A stretch of 64,000 bases of DNA, taken from Paralithodes platypus (Eukaryota; Arthropoda; Malacostraca; Decapoda; Lithodidae). The position numbers and the translations under genes were made by a program. The notes below the pieces were generated by a model. It was not told where the DNA came from and searched no databases. It saw only the letters and a program-made list of their open reading frames with translations. The DNA is taken from contig CM064573.1 of the NCBI GenBank assembly GCA_032716605.1, forward strand, positions 4,851,782-4,915,781. Direction: 5' to 3'. The stretch's first letter is position 1. The number at the start of each line of letters is the position of its first letter. Below, one piece after another: positions 52,694 to 63,478 of the stretch.

Positions 52694-53616
52694 CAGTAAG
52701 ATCTCATATCTAACGAATAATAGGTGCCAAAAAATCGCGTTAGATCCAGATTCGTTAGATATGAATACTGTACATACCGGTACCTAATGGGAAAAATGGT
52801 AATTGGTGTCAAATTTAGACGGAGTCCCCATTTTTACCTATTTTTGCCCTTCCGAGTGCTATTTTGTGACATCAAATATATTCAAATCAGGTAATATAGT
52901 AATTATAAGAAGAATTAATAATAAACCAACCTGTGAGTGAATAATGAGGTGTGTAGGTTAGACGATGTCGAAGATATCTGAGGCAGGGAGGCTAGGCTAC
53001 TGGGATGCGCCGCACACCTCCTCACCTCCACCACCGCCTCCCTCTCTGCTCTTGCCTCCGCCGCCTGTCTCTTAAAGTTACGCACTGTCCCCTCGGGAAA
53101 CCCAGTTATTTTCACTATCTCACAGTTCTTGAGGCCTTTTTCAATTAGTTCAATCACTATCGCTTTATCCTCTGCCGTATATTTATTCAGTTTTTTTCCA
53201 ACACGCGTAACCCTCTTCACTGGTACTTTTTTCTTTCTTTCATGCATGTTTCCATTCTCACCACTCCCCTCTCCAGTACCTGAGGATTGGGTCGACATCA
53301 TAAAAGGCGTAACACAACAAAAGGTTGGGGCGAGACGAGCACTTTAGAGCGGGTTGAGTAATGTAGGCCTATGGCGCGGCGCGGACTGGACTGATGACAG
53401 TGACAGGGAAGGAGGGATGCCACGTAGCTCAGTAGGCCTATTTGGCGGGAAATTTTAGGGATCGGCGGGAAATTTGGAAATTCGATACCGGGCACCCAGA
53501 ATAATTGCCATTAGATATGGATTTTGGTTCGTTAGATTGAGATCGGGTAGAGCTCCAAAAGGGTCGTTAGATGCAAATTCGTTAGATCAAAATGCGTTAG
53601 ATGCGAGAGTCCACTG
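52694..53616. mobile_element. Pogo-like element keeping only its DNA-binding ORF, 923 bp
   Basis: Ends CAGTAAGATCTCATATCTAA and inverse (gcgttagatgcgagagtccactg) with TA on both sides. The empty site attcataatacttgtcc is at 49669-49686. Repeated cgttagat motifs are near both ends. It encodes an HTH protein on the minus strand but no catalytic domain. Confidence 0.88.
52915..53301 (-). CDS. HTH-only protein of a pogo-like element
   Basis: 128-codon open frame, start at 53301. A Ser/Gly-rich leader is followed by basic residues (RKKKVPVKRVTRVGKKLNK). Then comes a CENP-B/psq-type helix-turn-helix: YTAEDKAIVIELIEKGLKN, CEIVKITGFPEGTVRNFKRQ. The remainder is an unconserved tail. It could be the N-terminus of a former transposase that lost its DDE part, with a new tail after the deletion. 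Whether it is expressed is unknown. If made, it would bind element ends without cutting, which is inference only. Confidence 0.65.
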   Translation of the reverse strand: MMSTQSSGTGEGSGENGNMHERKKKVPVKRVTRVGKKLNKYTAEDKAIVIELIEKGLKNCEIVKITGFPEGTVRNFKRQAAEARAEREAVVEVRRCAAHPSSLASLPQISSTSSNLHTSLFTHRLVYY

Positions 53617-53697
53617 TACTTGTCCACCATTAAAATGGTGGTTAAAGATCAAATAATCATTCGCTCGAGTCCAAAAACCCATAAAAATATGATAATA

Positions 53698-54175
53698 CCG
53701 TAAACCCTCGCTATCTCGGACCTCTAGAAGTCGGAAACCCGGACTACTCGGACTGGCATCGGCCTCTCGGAAAGTTCGCCGTATATCTCGGAAAATTCCG
53801 AGATGTAAGGGGAATACTCCGAGGGCCCACATGGTCTGTCGGACAGGTGTCATATATCTCGGAAAATTCCGAGATCTAAGGGCAAATTCCGAGATCTAAG
53901 GCTACAGTGAGGTGGAGAAGGACAGTGAAATGGAGAAGGAAAGTGATATTTATAATATATGTCTGCTGGATACTGTACAGGTGCTGTAATTTATCTTGAA
54001 TCAGTTGTTAGTGATAGGGAAGTCTCCGTTTTCTCTGGTGGCTCGGACTCCCTCTTCCAATTCGGACATTTTCCTCTCTTAAGTCGGACATAAGTCGGAC
54101 TTCGGACATCTCGGATTTTCGGTCATCTCGGACTGGGTCTCCCCCCAATTAGTCCGAGATAGCGAGGGTTTACTG
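53698..54175. mobile_element. Tigger-type MITE, 478 bp
   Basis: Near copy of 1342-1822 in inverse orientation; starts ccgtaaaccctcgctatctc (one base off the usual CAGT) and ends gcgagggtttactg. TA at 53696-53697 and 54176-54177. Empty site aatatgataatatgctaacc at 49746-49765. Confidence 0.9.
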
Positions 54176-54313
54176 TATGCTAACCGATTTATGTATTTCG
54201 GATATTTCTGAATATATAATATACGGTATATTAATTAGGAGAGGCATATATCTTGTCCAAATTTGTTTTAATCTGCCGAAAGAAACACCAACAGATACGT
54301 TACACCTATAAGT

Positions 54314-54547
54314 TACTGTGATGCTGATGATACAGTTTTTACCACCATACACTCCCTGCTGAATAGCAAGGCTAGGGTGGGTGCCCTGATGAATCAGGAA
54401 CTTAGTGAATAGTTGCCACAGATTGCTAGACCGCACCGTTCACCAACAGCACTGACGTCTGCCAATAACACACTGGCTGGCCCGAGGCTCGAACCGTCAA
54501 CCTCACGGTTAGCAGGAGAAGTCTCTACCAATCGAGCTACGGCCTGT
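54314..54547 (-). mobile_element. tRNA-derived SINE
   Basis: On the minus strand ggccgtagctcgattggtag (A box) and gacggttcgagcctcgggcc (B box) form a tRNA-like head at about 54546-54475. A body with cagtgctgttggtgaacggt follows. Sequence absent from unit 1 at this place. Left end approximate. Confidence 0.65.
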
Positions 54548-55259
54548 GTATTCAATTGACAGCATTGGTTATTTTTTCCGGCTCAATATTTTCTAAGAGT
54601 GAGTTCAATGCCTAACAAGAACCGATCCAAAACGAATATCTATTAAAACTCGTATATCACCCCCTCCTATACTGATTATACAGGCCTAAAAGTATGGACT
54701 GTGCATTTTGCACTAAAACATTGGACAGGAATAAGCAGGAATATTAAAATATTCATAATTATTATAGGTTTGACTCCTGTAAGGAGATAAAGAAAACCTA
54801 ATATTTAGTAGTGGCCCCGTAATCATTGACGATTATGCCTATTACATAAGGCACCCTCTTCAAACACTCATTTACCGTAGTTTGAATCTACCGCGCAGAG
54901 CATAAAAAATTGAGGAGCCTTCATCATGAGCGCACGCAACCTCACTCATGGTTCGTCATTATGAAATTGGGTACTCACTACGAAAAAACTTCGTAAAAAA
55001 TAACAAATAAAAAGAAAATAAGAATAACTATTCATAAGCTTTCCATAACTTCGTGGATGTACTTGTGTGGATCTTTGACCAGACGCTGACTTCAGGCGTC
55101 ATTCTTCCTTCACTGACATATCAAGTAAACCAAAATCCTTAATACATCAACGAATGGGAAGGGGATGGTCGGGAGGGCCCCAGTCGTCAATGATTACGGG
55201 GCCACTACTAAATATTAGGTTTTCTTTATCTTCTTACAGGAGTCAAACCTATAATTTAT

Positions 55260-55942
55260 TAGTGGCCCCTCCATCATTGACGATTATGCCTGATATCTAA
55301 GACTGGAGGGGGACATTCGTAATCATATCATAACTCTAGCAAAAGCAGATAATCAAACAACCACATAGTATTCATACTTTGTAAAAAATATATATTTGTG
55401 TGCATAATACTTTATACAGCATAAAAATTTACAAAAAGGTGACCAGCAGGAGCGTGCTTCGAAGAAGCCTGCTTGGACAAAAAGGAGTTAACTCCGAGAC
55501 ACTGTACACAGAGCTGGTAGTTAAGAAGGCACCCCACTTAAAGTAAGTGGTGAAAAACAAAAACATCAAAGTTTACATGTGCACATATAAACCCCATTAA
55601 CTCTTGGATATAATTTGAAAAATATACCGTAAAGAGGTACTTACATTACACATACCAGCTGCGGCCGCAACTACTAAGATTTACTTAAAATTATATTGCT
55701 TCACAGCCAAAACTATTTACAACAAGCATGGTCTTTGAACTATGATTGGACGTTAGCACAATTTCCTGTAATGAATACTACAGAAAATTCTTTAAAATTA
55801 CAGCACCTACACCCTGTATCACAGCTCGTAAGCTTCGCACACGTCCTCCGGCGGGGTCTAGGGTGTCCTATGTTACACTGACTGCACCCCCCCCCCCCCT
55901 CTCTCTTTTCCTCATCTAAATAATAAGTGACCCAGAGGCCAC
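55260..55942 (-). other. DIRS 3' untranslated region, copy 2
   Basis: Matches 27908-28506 in the first 150 bases, the cccacttaaagtaagtggtg hairpin region and the cggcggggtctagggtg segment, with an insertion near 55630-55830. No gene. Confidence 0.6.
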
Positions 55943-57152
55943 CTAGACCCTCTGCCGTAAAGCTATACATGGCATAGAAGGCCTGTCCAAAGCTACTGAA
56001 AGGTATCGAGTCAAAAAAGTATGATTAGAGGACCAGAGGTGCGTGGCTGCTATGTCCTCAACAGAAAAATTCTTAAGGAAACGTAAAGAGGTCGCCCATT
56101 TGCGTAAATCGTGAGCTCTACCCACAACGCCGGGATTACTTTCCTGAATGACGTTAACTAAGAGAGAAGCTAGTTTACGCTTCATAACGCGTTTACCCGT
56201 ACTAGATACCCATAAAGCACCTTGTTGATTTCTAGGTGCGACCTTTAAATATTTGGTAAGCGCTTGCACTGGACATAAATTATGGTGCACCTTTCCCCTT
56301 TTCAATGCCGGCACCGTGAACTCTGAAAACACGTGATCATTGTGCTCATTCTTGGCGATGAACCCTGGGGAAGGAGCAATATGAATACAATCATTGAGCC
56401 TACCAAACCTGATGCAATTAGGTGTGTTGCTCATCGCCGCCAGCTCAGACACCCTGTTCCCGGTAGCTAAAGCCATAAGGAATACTGCCCTTTTTTAAAA
56501 CTAAGTCAAAATCTGCAGTATTTTGGTATCGCCGGGAATGAAGTAATGACAACGCTTTGTCCAGAGACCAGGTAGGCATGAGCTGACGGGGAGGTGGGCG
56601 GAACTTAAAACATGCCCTCATGAAGCCTGTTTCCTCCGCTAGTGGTATGGTTAGACCCGTAAGGTCCAGGAATGGCACCCTAATTGCTGTTAAGTGATTC
56701 TTTAACGTTACTACTGATAGCTGTTTCTGCTCAAACAGATAGTTTAAATAATTAAAAATCAAAGCTACCGACGGCACGGATTGTTCTGTTCTGAGTATCC
56801 AAGAAGTAAAAGACTGCCAATGCGAATGATACTGTCTTTTAGTAGATTGTGTGTATTGATTCATGAATTTATCGGTCACGGTTCTACCATACGGAGCTAG
56901 ACATTTGGCCTCCTGAATGTCCATAATGCAAAAGTCAGCGAGGTCTCTAGGTTGCCAATCGTGTCTAAGTGGAAATACCCGACCGGGAGCGACACCGGGT
57001 TCGGGCACCACGTCTTTAATTGCTGGTACCACGCCTGCGCCGGCCACAGGGGCGCGATTAATGAGACGACGCCCCGATAATCCTGTAGTTTGTTTACTAC
57101 TTGGCACATTAGAGAAGCGTCTGGCGGCGGAAACAGATAAATGGAACTCCAC
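55943..57152 (-). pseudogene. DIRS tyrosine recombinase, copy 2, one frameshift
   Basis: Same protein as 28507-29620 by eye. RDLADFCIMDIQEAKCL, NQYTQSTKRQYHSHW and RQLMPTWSLDKALSLL lie in the first frame. A T run near 56487 adds a base and shifts to the second frame with ATGNRVSELAAM (catalytic Arg), AHDLRKWATSLRF (H-x-x-R) and NHTFLTRYL (catalytic Tyr). All catalytic residues are kept, so the frameshift looks recent. The last residues LPCIALRQRV are identical in copies 1 and 2 and are the sequence kept in copy 3. Confidence 0.85.
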
Positions 57153-58688
57153 ATGTTCCAGTCTGTCACCAATGCGTCGGGTCCTCCCGCCGGCGTGGTT
57201 GTTCGGCGGGTTAGGTACAGCAGGAGTTTGTGAGTCTCCTCGGACGCAAATAGATCCACTTGTGGATGGTAAGGCTTCGTAATCATTAGGTCAAAAATGT
57301 GTTGCTTGAGCGCCCATTCTACTGTTGTGCTCTGTCTGCGAGACAGAGCGTCTGCCCAGACGTTCGCTACGCCGGGGAGATAAGAAGCGTGAAGCTGAAT
57401 GTCCAGCTTGTCGGCTAGTACAAAAATCTTTTCTGAAACGTTTAGCAACCTCCGAGATCGCGTTGACCCCTGTTGCTGAACGCAGTGAACCGCATTCAGA
57501 TTGTCCATCCTGAAGGCCACCGATTTGCCCCGCAAAGAAAAGCCGTGAGCCTGAAGGAAATACAAGGGGACTAGTAACTCTTTGACATTTATGTGGGAGG
57601 ATTCTGAGTGGGACCAGAGCCCTTGACCCTGGTGCCCTTGGTTTGACTTAAAGCCCCAACCTATCATGCCTGACGTATCCGTGTCCAACCATACCGTCGG
57701 CGGAGGAGAGGTCCAAGGCATGACTGAGTGCAATGTTTCCCTTTTCGCCCAGACCGCTAGTAAGGTGTGCATTAATTTTGGGATGGGCCATAATGTTTCC
57801 GCCGGCAGTAGTGGAAAAAATGTGTTGCCCTCCAAAATTAAACGTTTGACTTTCAACCGGCCCAACTTTACAGTTAGTTGGATCCAGTTGAGAGAGCCGA
57901 CCAGAGATTCCCAGACTCTCCGTGTCGTAGTCAGACTGTGAAGAAACAGAAAAAGTTTCTTGCGAAACCTGTTCCGATTGTCCACACTCTGACTCAGAGT
58001 GAGAGCAGCTGTGTCCCAGACCAGCCCTATCCACTGAACCACTCGTGAGGGGACAAGGTTTGACTTTACCAGGTTTACCTTGAATCCTAGAGTTTTTACA
58101 TGAGTTAATGTTATGTTGACATGACTTATGTATAATTGTTCCGTCTCCGCCACCACCAGCCAGTCGTCTAGATACCACAAAATCCTGATCCCTTGTTGCA
58201 ACAAGGGCATTAGGGCTTGCCGGACTAATTTTGTGAATATGCGAGGTGCTAGGTTTAAACCGAACGGCATCCTCTGAAAGACATAAGTCTGATGCATGAT
58301 TCTTAACGCCAGAAAACGTTGAAACCGTTTGTTTACCGGGACGTGCCAATACGCGTCCGTCAGGTCTAAAGAACACATCCACCCTTCCGGCGGAAGTGTT
58401 AGCCTGATCTGATTCACTGTCAGCATCCGGAAGGATACGTTGTGAATATGGAGGTTCAGATAAGACAGGTCTACGACCGGCCTCATCTGAACACTGTCCA
58501 TTTTGGGTACCAGAAAAAGTTTGGATGTAAAAACTGGGTAATTTTTGGGGGACCGGGATGATAACATTCTTGGCCACCATCTCTTGGATCAGTGACTCCA
58601 CCTCTAATGAAACAAAATTTGCCTTTGTCGGCTTACGTAAGCGAGGTCCCCGGAGCCACTGCCAGGTGATGCCTTTGCGTGCCACCAT
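56897..58688 (-). pseudogene. DIRS reverse transcriptase-RNase H, copy 2, one frameshift
   Basis: MVARKGITWQWLRG and VSLEVESLIQEMV lie in the first frame. Near 58560 an extra base shifts to the main frame: YPVFTSKLFLVPKMD, MRPVVDLSYLNLHI, GWMCSLDLTDAYWHV, LWYLDDWLVV (YLDD), then RNase H with VWLDTDTSGMIGWGF, FRMDNLNAV and WADALSR. The DLFASEETHKLLLY to LIAPLWPAQAW segment follows. In the RNase H motif DTDAS is DTDTS here. Upstream, a TTAA MITE sits at 58707-59113 just before the first conserved residues. Confidence 0.87.
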
Positions 58689-58706
58689 CCTCGCCCATGT
58701 GTTTAA

Positions 58707-59113
58707 CCCTTAACTAGCGGCACTCGACTTAAGTCGAGTGAAAGAAACTGGGAGAAAACGGGTGAAAAATGGGTGAAGATCGAGTGAAAATGGGTGGAAC
58801 AGTAATGAACCATACGTCCGACATCTGTGGCCTCCCGGCCCACACTAACTCCAGTTCCCCCACCGCACGGGTGGATGACAGTGTGACCAATAGTTAGCGA
58901 AAAGTGAACAATGTAGCAAAATCAGCTAAACTCCATTTGAGGTAACACTGTCAGGGCTCCACGAGTGCTACGTAGCTGTATGTGGTGTCATTGTGTAGCG
59001 ATTTCCGCCTAGTTTTCGGCACAATACAGTTCCTTTCATGCTGATGGTTGATATAGCAGTCAGAATGGCCTGAAAAGCCCCAAAACGGCCACAGACCCCC
59101 CGCTCTTTGAGGG
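58707..59113. mobile_element. piggyBac-type MITE in DIRS copy 2, 407 bp
   Basis: Ends CCCTTAACTAGCGGCACTCG and the inverse of ccgctctttgaggg, flanked by TTAA (58703-58706, 59114-59117). DIRS copy 1 has the uninterrupted sequence (gtttttaacggccatg at 31261-31276). It contains an acttaagt palindrome near the left end. No gene. Confidence 0.85.
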
Positions 59114-59230
59114 TTAAAGGCCATGCGCGATGATTCGCCCGGAACGACCCAGTTAGCAGACAAGGGTTCGCCGGCTGGACTACCCCCTGATCCACTCGCC
59201 GGGAGATCGGCCCTGGGAGTGAGGGAGACC

Positions 59231-60355
59231 TTAGTTTTTTGGTGGTGGTGGTGGTGGTGGAAGTTTAGACGACTGGCCGGGTTTGGCTGAAGACGGGACC
59301 TGACCCGGCCTTTGATACCTCTGTCCTTTATGGGTACCTGAAGACTTTCCTTGCTTGTATCTGTACTGACCTTGGGTGGAAGAGGATTTAGGCAAATGAA
59401 AGGATTTCGCCCCACCAGACTGAGCTTTAGCGACTGGTTTGGGCTTGGTAAAAGTGAAAGCAGGTTTCTGAGAAGGGGCGGGACTGTGCTTCAAGGCCTG
59501 AGCCATGTTAAACACCGTCCTCCACACATCCGGGGACATTAAAGAGGCAGTTAGAACTGGGGACATTTCTACTTGATTAGCAATCCTATCCGGGAGCTTT
59601 CGGACTAGAGACATCCTTAGATCTTGTCTTGCCCGCACCGCCTCTAACAAGGCCGTGCGTATATCTCCTAGTGACTGAATAGAAGTTTGGAGAAGTAAGC
59701 GCCTAGATAGTTCGATTGCCTTTCGAACTTCTGTGTCCGCTATAGCCTGGGCAGATCTTAGCATAGATTTGGCTACTTGTTGCGTAACAACATACTGAGA
59801 AAATAGTCTGTACGCCTTACCTCGTAGCCTAAACTCCCGGTCTAGGTGAGCAGTGGAAGGTGTAGAGAACGGATCTTTAAGCTCGCATAGATTAATTTTA
59901 GGGGCAGCTAAAAAGGGAAAGAGAGCAGAGGGAACTCCGCCGGCAGAGTATACTGGGAGAGAGAACCAAGAATGGCTCTCTTGTGGAATTTGGTGTGAAA
60001 CTTTAGAAGTGAATGTGGTTGCAAAGCTTTGCGCCTCGACTTCCCAGTCCACCCAAGGTCCCGGACCCAATTGCTCCACCTTCAAAACTGGATTCGCGGC
60101 TGAGTCAGTAATCTTTAATCCCAACTCAGGGGTTAGAGCTGACAGCGCTTTGATATCATTGAACCCATCATGTTTTGTCCAGTCCGAAAACAGTTTTGAA
60201 GCTGACGCAGGGGGTAGGGCAGGTATAGAAGAATATACAAAATAGTCATGAGTATAATAGTTGGGGATGGCCTTAATACTAACATCAAGTACATTTCCCA
60301 GCATATCAAGAGCCCTTAACTCCCTAGATTTATTTCCTTGGATTACCCACTCTCT
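59231..60355 (-). pseudogene. DIRS Gag-like ORF1, copy 2, C-terminal part
   Basis: Continues Gag after the CR1 insertion: GNVLDVSIKAIPNYYTHDYF, GPGPWVDWEVEAQSFATTF, then without the frameshift of copy 1 through HLDREFRLRGKAYRLFSQYV to AKSMLRSAQAIADTEVRK and SPDVWRTVFNMAQALKHS. It ends in a GQ/K-rich tail and PPPPPPPKN with a stop at 59231. This copy shows where Gag naturally ends and that the two parts seen in copy 1 are one protein. Confidence 0.82.
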
Positions 60356-61957
60356 TACAGTTTCTTACAGTTTCTTACAGTTTCTTACAGTAGATCCTCT
60401 GGAAAAAGGCAAACTATGCCTGTGTATCCAGCTCAGTACCAGTACTTGCACTGCTGCGGTCGTTCACGGTGTTGGCGGCGGCGGTGGCAGACGCAACATT
60501 TTTACTATTCTGTATTTTTGTTTTATAATCAAACTTCAAATCTTGTCTTCCCCATGCTTTATCAAGATTACTTTCAAACTCCCTTATTGATTCGGAATCG
60601 ACTACATACTGGGGCAGTGCGTTCCACTCATTTACCACTCTATCACAAAATGAGTTCTTTGCCTTCTCAAGCCTATTTCTTTCTTTGTAAATTTTCTTAG
60701 AGTGTCCTCTCATTCTTGTTCCCTCCCGCATCAAGAAGATACCTTCACACACATCCTCATCGTACTTTCCTGACACTATCTTAAAAGTCTCTATCATATC
60801 CCCTCTCTTTCTCCTATATGCCAGTGTCGGAAGCCCCAGTGTCCTCAACCTCTGCTCATAGCCCGCGTTCTTCAACGTTGGTACCAGCTTGCTAGCTCTC
60901 CTCTGCACTTTCTCCACTGCTTCTATATCCTTTACCATATATGGAGCCAACACCTGGTTTGCATATTCCAGGTGCGGCCTAACCAGCGCTGTATATAGAT
61001 TCCTGAAGATTTCTTCGCCAAGTGACACAAATGTCCCCCTTATCAGCCCCTACAATTCTATTGGCTTTGTTTATCTTTTCCGCTAAATGTTCTGAGAAAT
61101 TTAACTTATTGTCTATCACTACTCCTATATCCTTTTCTGCACTCACTTCCTCCATCGCTTCATACATACAGTATCCTACCTTGTCTATCTTGCTGGTCCC
61201 AATCCGCATGTACTTGCATTTTTTTGGATGAAAAGGCATTAACCAATGCTCAGACCATCCCTTCATGCCCTCCACATCTCCTTGAAGCAAACCCATATCT
61301 TCCTTACTCCTCACTCTTCTATACAGTTTAGTGTCATCCGCATACAGGTATACCTCACTTCCATTAGTTATAACTTCAGGCAAGTCGTTGATAAATATAA
61401 CGAACAGCAGTGGTCCCAACACAGATCCCTGAGGTACCAACTTGTAATTTCCCTTCACCCCGAGCCTATTCCATTCACCAATACCCTCTGTCTCCGATCT
61501 TTCAGGAAGGCTTCTATCCATTTCACACATTTCTCCCCTATATTATAGCTTCTAACTTTCTCTATTAACCTTTATGTGGGACCTTATCGAAGGCCTTCAT
61601 AAAATCGCAATATACCACGTCTATTACATCACCATCTTCTAGAATTTGCATCCAATCATCTACCACCTTAATTAGCTGTAGTACCGTCGACCTCCCCGGC
61701 AAGAATCCGAACTGTCTCCCACTGAAAAGTTGGTTTGACTTCATATGATCCATTATTCCTTCTCTAATTACCGTTTCCATTAGTTTACACACAACACTTG
61801 TCAAACTGACTGGTCTATAATTCCCTGGGTCATTTCTCTTTCCCTGCTTAAATATAGCTGTTATGTTCGCCTCTCTCCAGTCCATCGGGATTTGCCCTGT
61901 ATTAAACGATACCTCAAATAACATTTTCAATGGCTCTACTAACATCTCCCCTCCTTC
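60356..61957 (-). mobile_element. CR1-like LINE, 1.6 kb, inserted in DIRS Gag
   Basis: 3' tail of four ttcttacagt decamers at 60356-60395. It reads up through C-terminal, YADD and RT regions to EGGEMLVEPLKML at 61957, where Gag resumes (VPRE, ctctcgtggtac). Gag of copy 1 is uninterrupted here (cactcacgtggtacc at 32503). A ctctc direct repeat at the junctions may be a short target duplication. Confidence 0.88.
60414..61650 (-). pseudogene. CR1-like ORF2, RT end and C-terminal part
   Basis: PQGSVLGPLLFVIFIND and LYADDTKLYRRV (catalytic YADD), then EKDIGVVIDNKLNFSEHLAEK in the frame 61530-60979. A one-base insertion near 61045 shifts to NLYTALVRPHLEYANQV, the ASKLVPTLKNAGYEQRL segment and the ANTVNDRSSASTGTELDTQA end. 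Another shift near 61565 separates it from the upstream RT part that is fused to Gag. Confidence 0.85.
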
Positions 61958-63478
61958 CTCTCGTGGTACTGGAAGCTCCCTTGACATAGTGGACTGCGCA
62001 GCCTCTGGCTTTGTTGGTACCAGTGATACCCACGAATCGGCTGGCCCGTATAAGAGAGGCATAGCCCCTTTTCTGACCGGGGCTTTGTCTAATGGGGGAG
62101 GATTTACGTCTGCTACTACTCGCACATTGGAAGTAGTTAGTGCTGCCGAAGTTGGCCTAGTAACAATAGTAGGTGATACAAGGGGAGTGAGCGGAGTTTG
62201 TGTCAAAGTAACGGAAGTAGCCAGAGGGCGGACAGTCGATGTTGGCGTGGGAGCTCCCAGACCAACCATAGGAGGCTCCGGTTGCTGGCCAAAAAACTTA
62301 GTTAAAGCACTCGCTAATAACCCATCAATCTCATCCGCTGTGACAAAATGAGCAGATGAAGAACTATTAGGTGAAATATCCCTATTCTGAGAGTTATCTT
62401 CATTACCCACCTCAGAAATAATAGACCCATCATCTCCCGCCTCCGGTCCCTCCTGAGAGGATTCCGCCGAGGCGGGGGCCCCTTGCCATGTTAAGTCAGG
62501 GATGGAAGACGGTGTCTCCGCGTCCCGGTGGACTTCAGCCTCTACCTGAGTAGCCTGAGAAGGCAGAGAGCAGTCCCGCCATGGCTGGGAGTACCTCCAA
62601 ACTCCCCGGCCTTGGTCGGAACTTACTTGTGAGCCAGGCCCCACCCCAATGACTGAGCCCTCACTCGAGCTCTCTCGCTGGGTATCACTGCTGGGAGAAC
62701 CCTCTAAATCTAAAGTGAGAATATTATTATTTGGGGACACTATGTCCGCCGGAATATCCCCGACCACAGTCTCTGACTCCACTTCCGACCTGTCAGATTG
62801 GACTTGAGACATGTCGGGAGTAGAGGCAGAAAGCGAGGTTCGAGGCTCCGGCGAACGCCGGGAGGACTTTCGTTCATGAGACTCTTTTTTAGAAGACTTG
62901 TGACTCCGCCTCGACTTAGATGTATCACTAGAACTATCCTTGGTCTTGTCTGTCTTGCTCTTCTTCCGCGAAGGTGAAGTCGAGTGACTATGTGTCTGCT
63001 TTCGGAGAGGAGACCGTGACCTGGACCTAGCTCTTGATTCCGAAGTTGTCGCCGTGGGAGACGGCTCTCGCGGTCTCTTAGATGTGCCGGGGGAGGCAAG
63101 GAGCTCTTTAACCAGCCCAGCCTCTGCCGGCTTAGTGACTTTACTTCGGGAAGAAGGACGTTTAATGGGGGGGTACTGAACCATCAAACGGTCCCACAAA
63201 ACTACGTTATCGCACTGCAGTGCTTTATGAGCCACTGCAGTCGCATAATTAGTAAGAAGCTGTCTGACCTCGCGTAATGCAACCGCCGCGGCCAGATTGT
63301 CATGCTGTAATACTTTAACACCCAGCTGACTACAAAAGGTAAAATTCTTTGTGACCCACAAACCCCGTGATCGGTCTAAGCATTTGACACAACGAATGCA
63401 CAGAGTGTGCGCAAAAATAGGGATTCCGGAACATGAAGGTGTTGAGCAAAGAGCAAAAACAGGGGCTAGAGCAGCCAT
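61565..63478 (-). pseudogene. Chance fusion frame: DIRS Gag N-terminus joined to CR1 RT
   Basis: 637-codon open frame starting at 63478. Residues 1 to about 507 are the Gag N-terminus of DIRS copy 2: Cys-rich CSGIPIFAHTLCIRCVKCLD, Arg-Ser tract RARSRSRSPLRK, conserved TADEIDGLLASAL and VADVNPPPLDKAPVRKG. From about 61957 the same frame continues into the CR1 RT (MLVEPLKMLFEVSFNTGQ, NYRPVSLTSVVCKLME, VYCDFMKAFDKVPH) and stops at 61565 by frameshift. The joint is an insertion scar and the catalytic YADD lies beyond the stop, so the fusion is not a working RT. The Gag half is undamaged. Confidence 0.82.

Larger units (their letters stand above)
52412..54760. repeat. Repeat unit 2, carrying several insertions
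   Basis: Paralogous to 49385-50160. Insertions relative to unit 1 are 52694-53616, 53698-54175 and a tRNA-type SINE near 54314-54547; it is then cut by the DIRS element at 54761. Host sequence of both units shows no gene. Confidence 0.75.

Noticed and set aside
57648..58688. 346-codon frame in DIRS copy 2 as a separate gene
   Set aside because: It starts in the RT frame and then follows a shadow frame after a one-base insertion; discussed only as part of the overlap finding.
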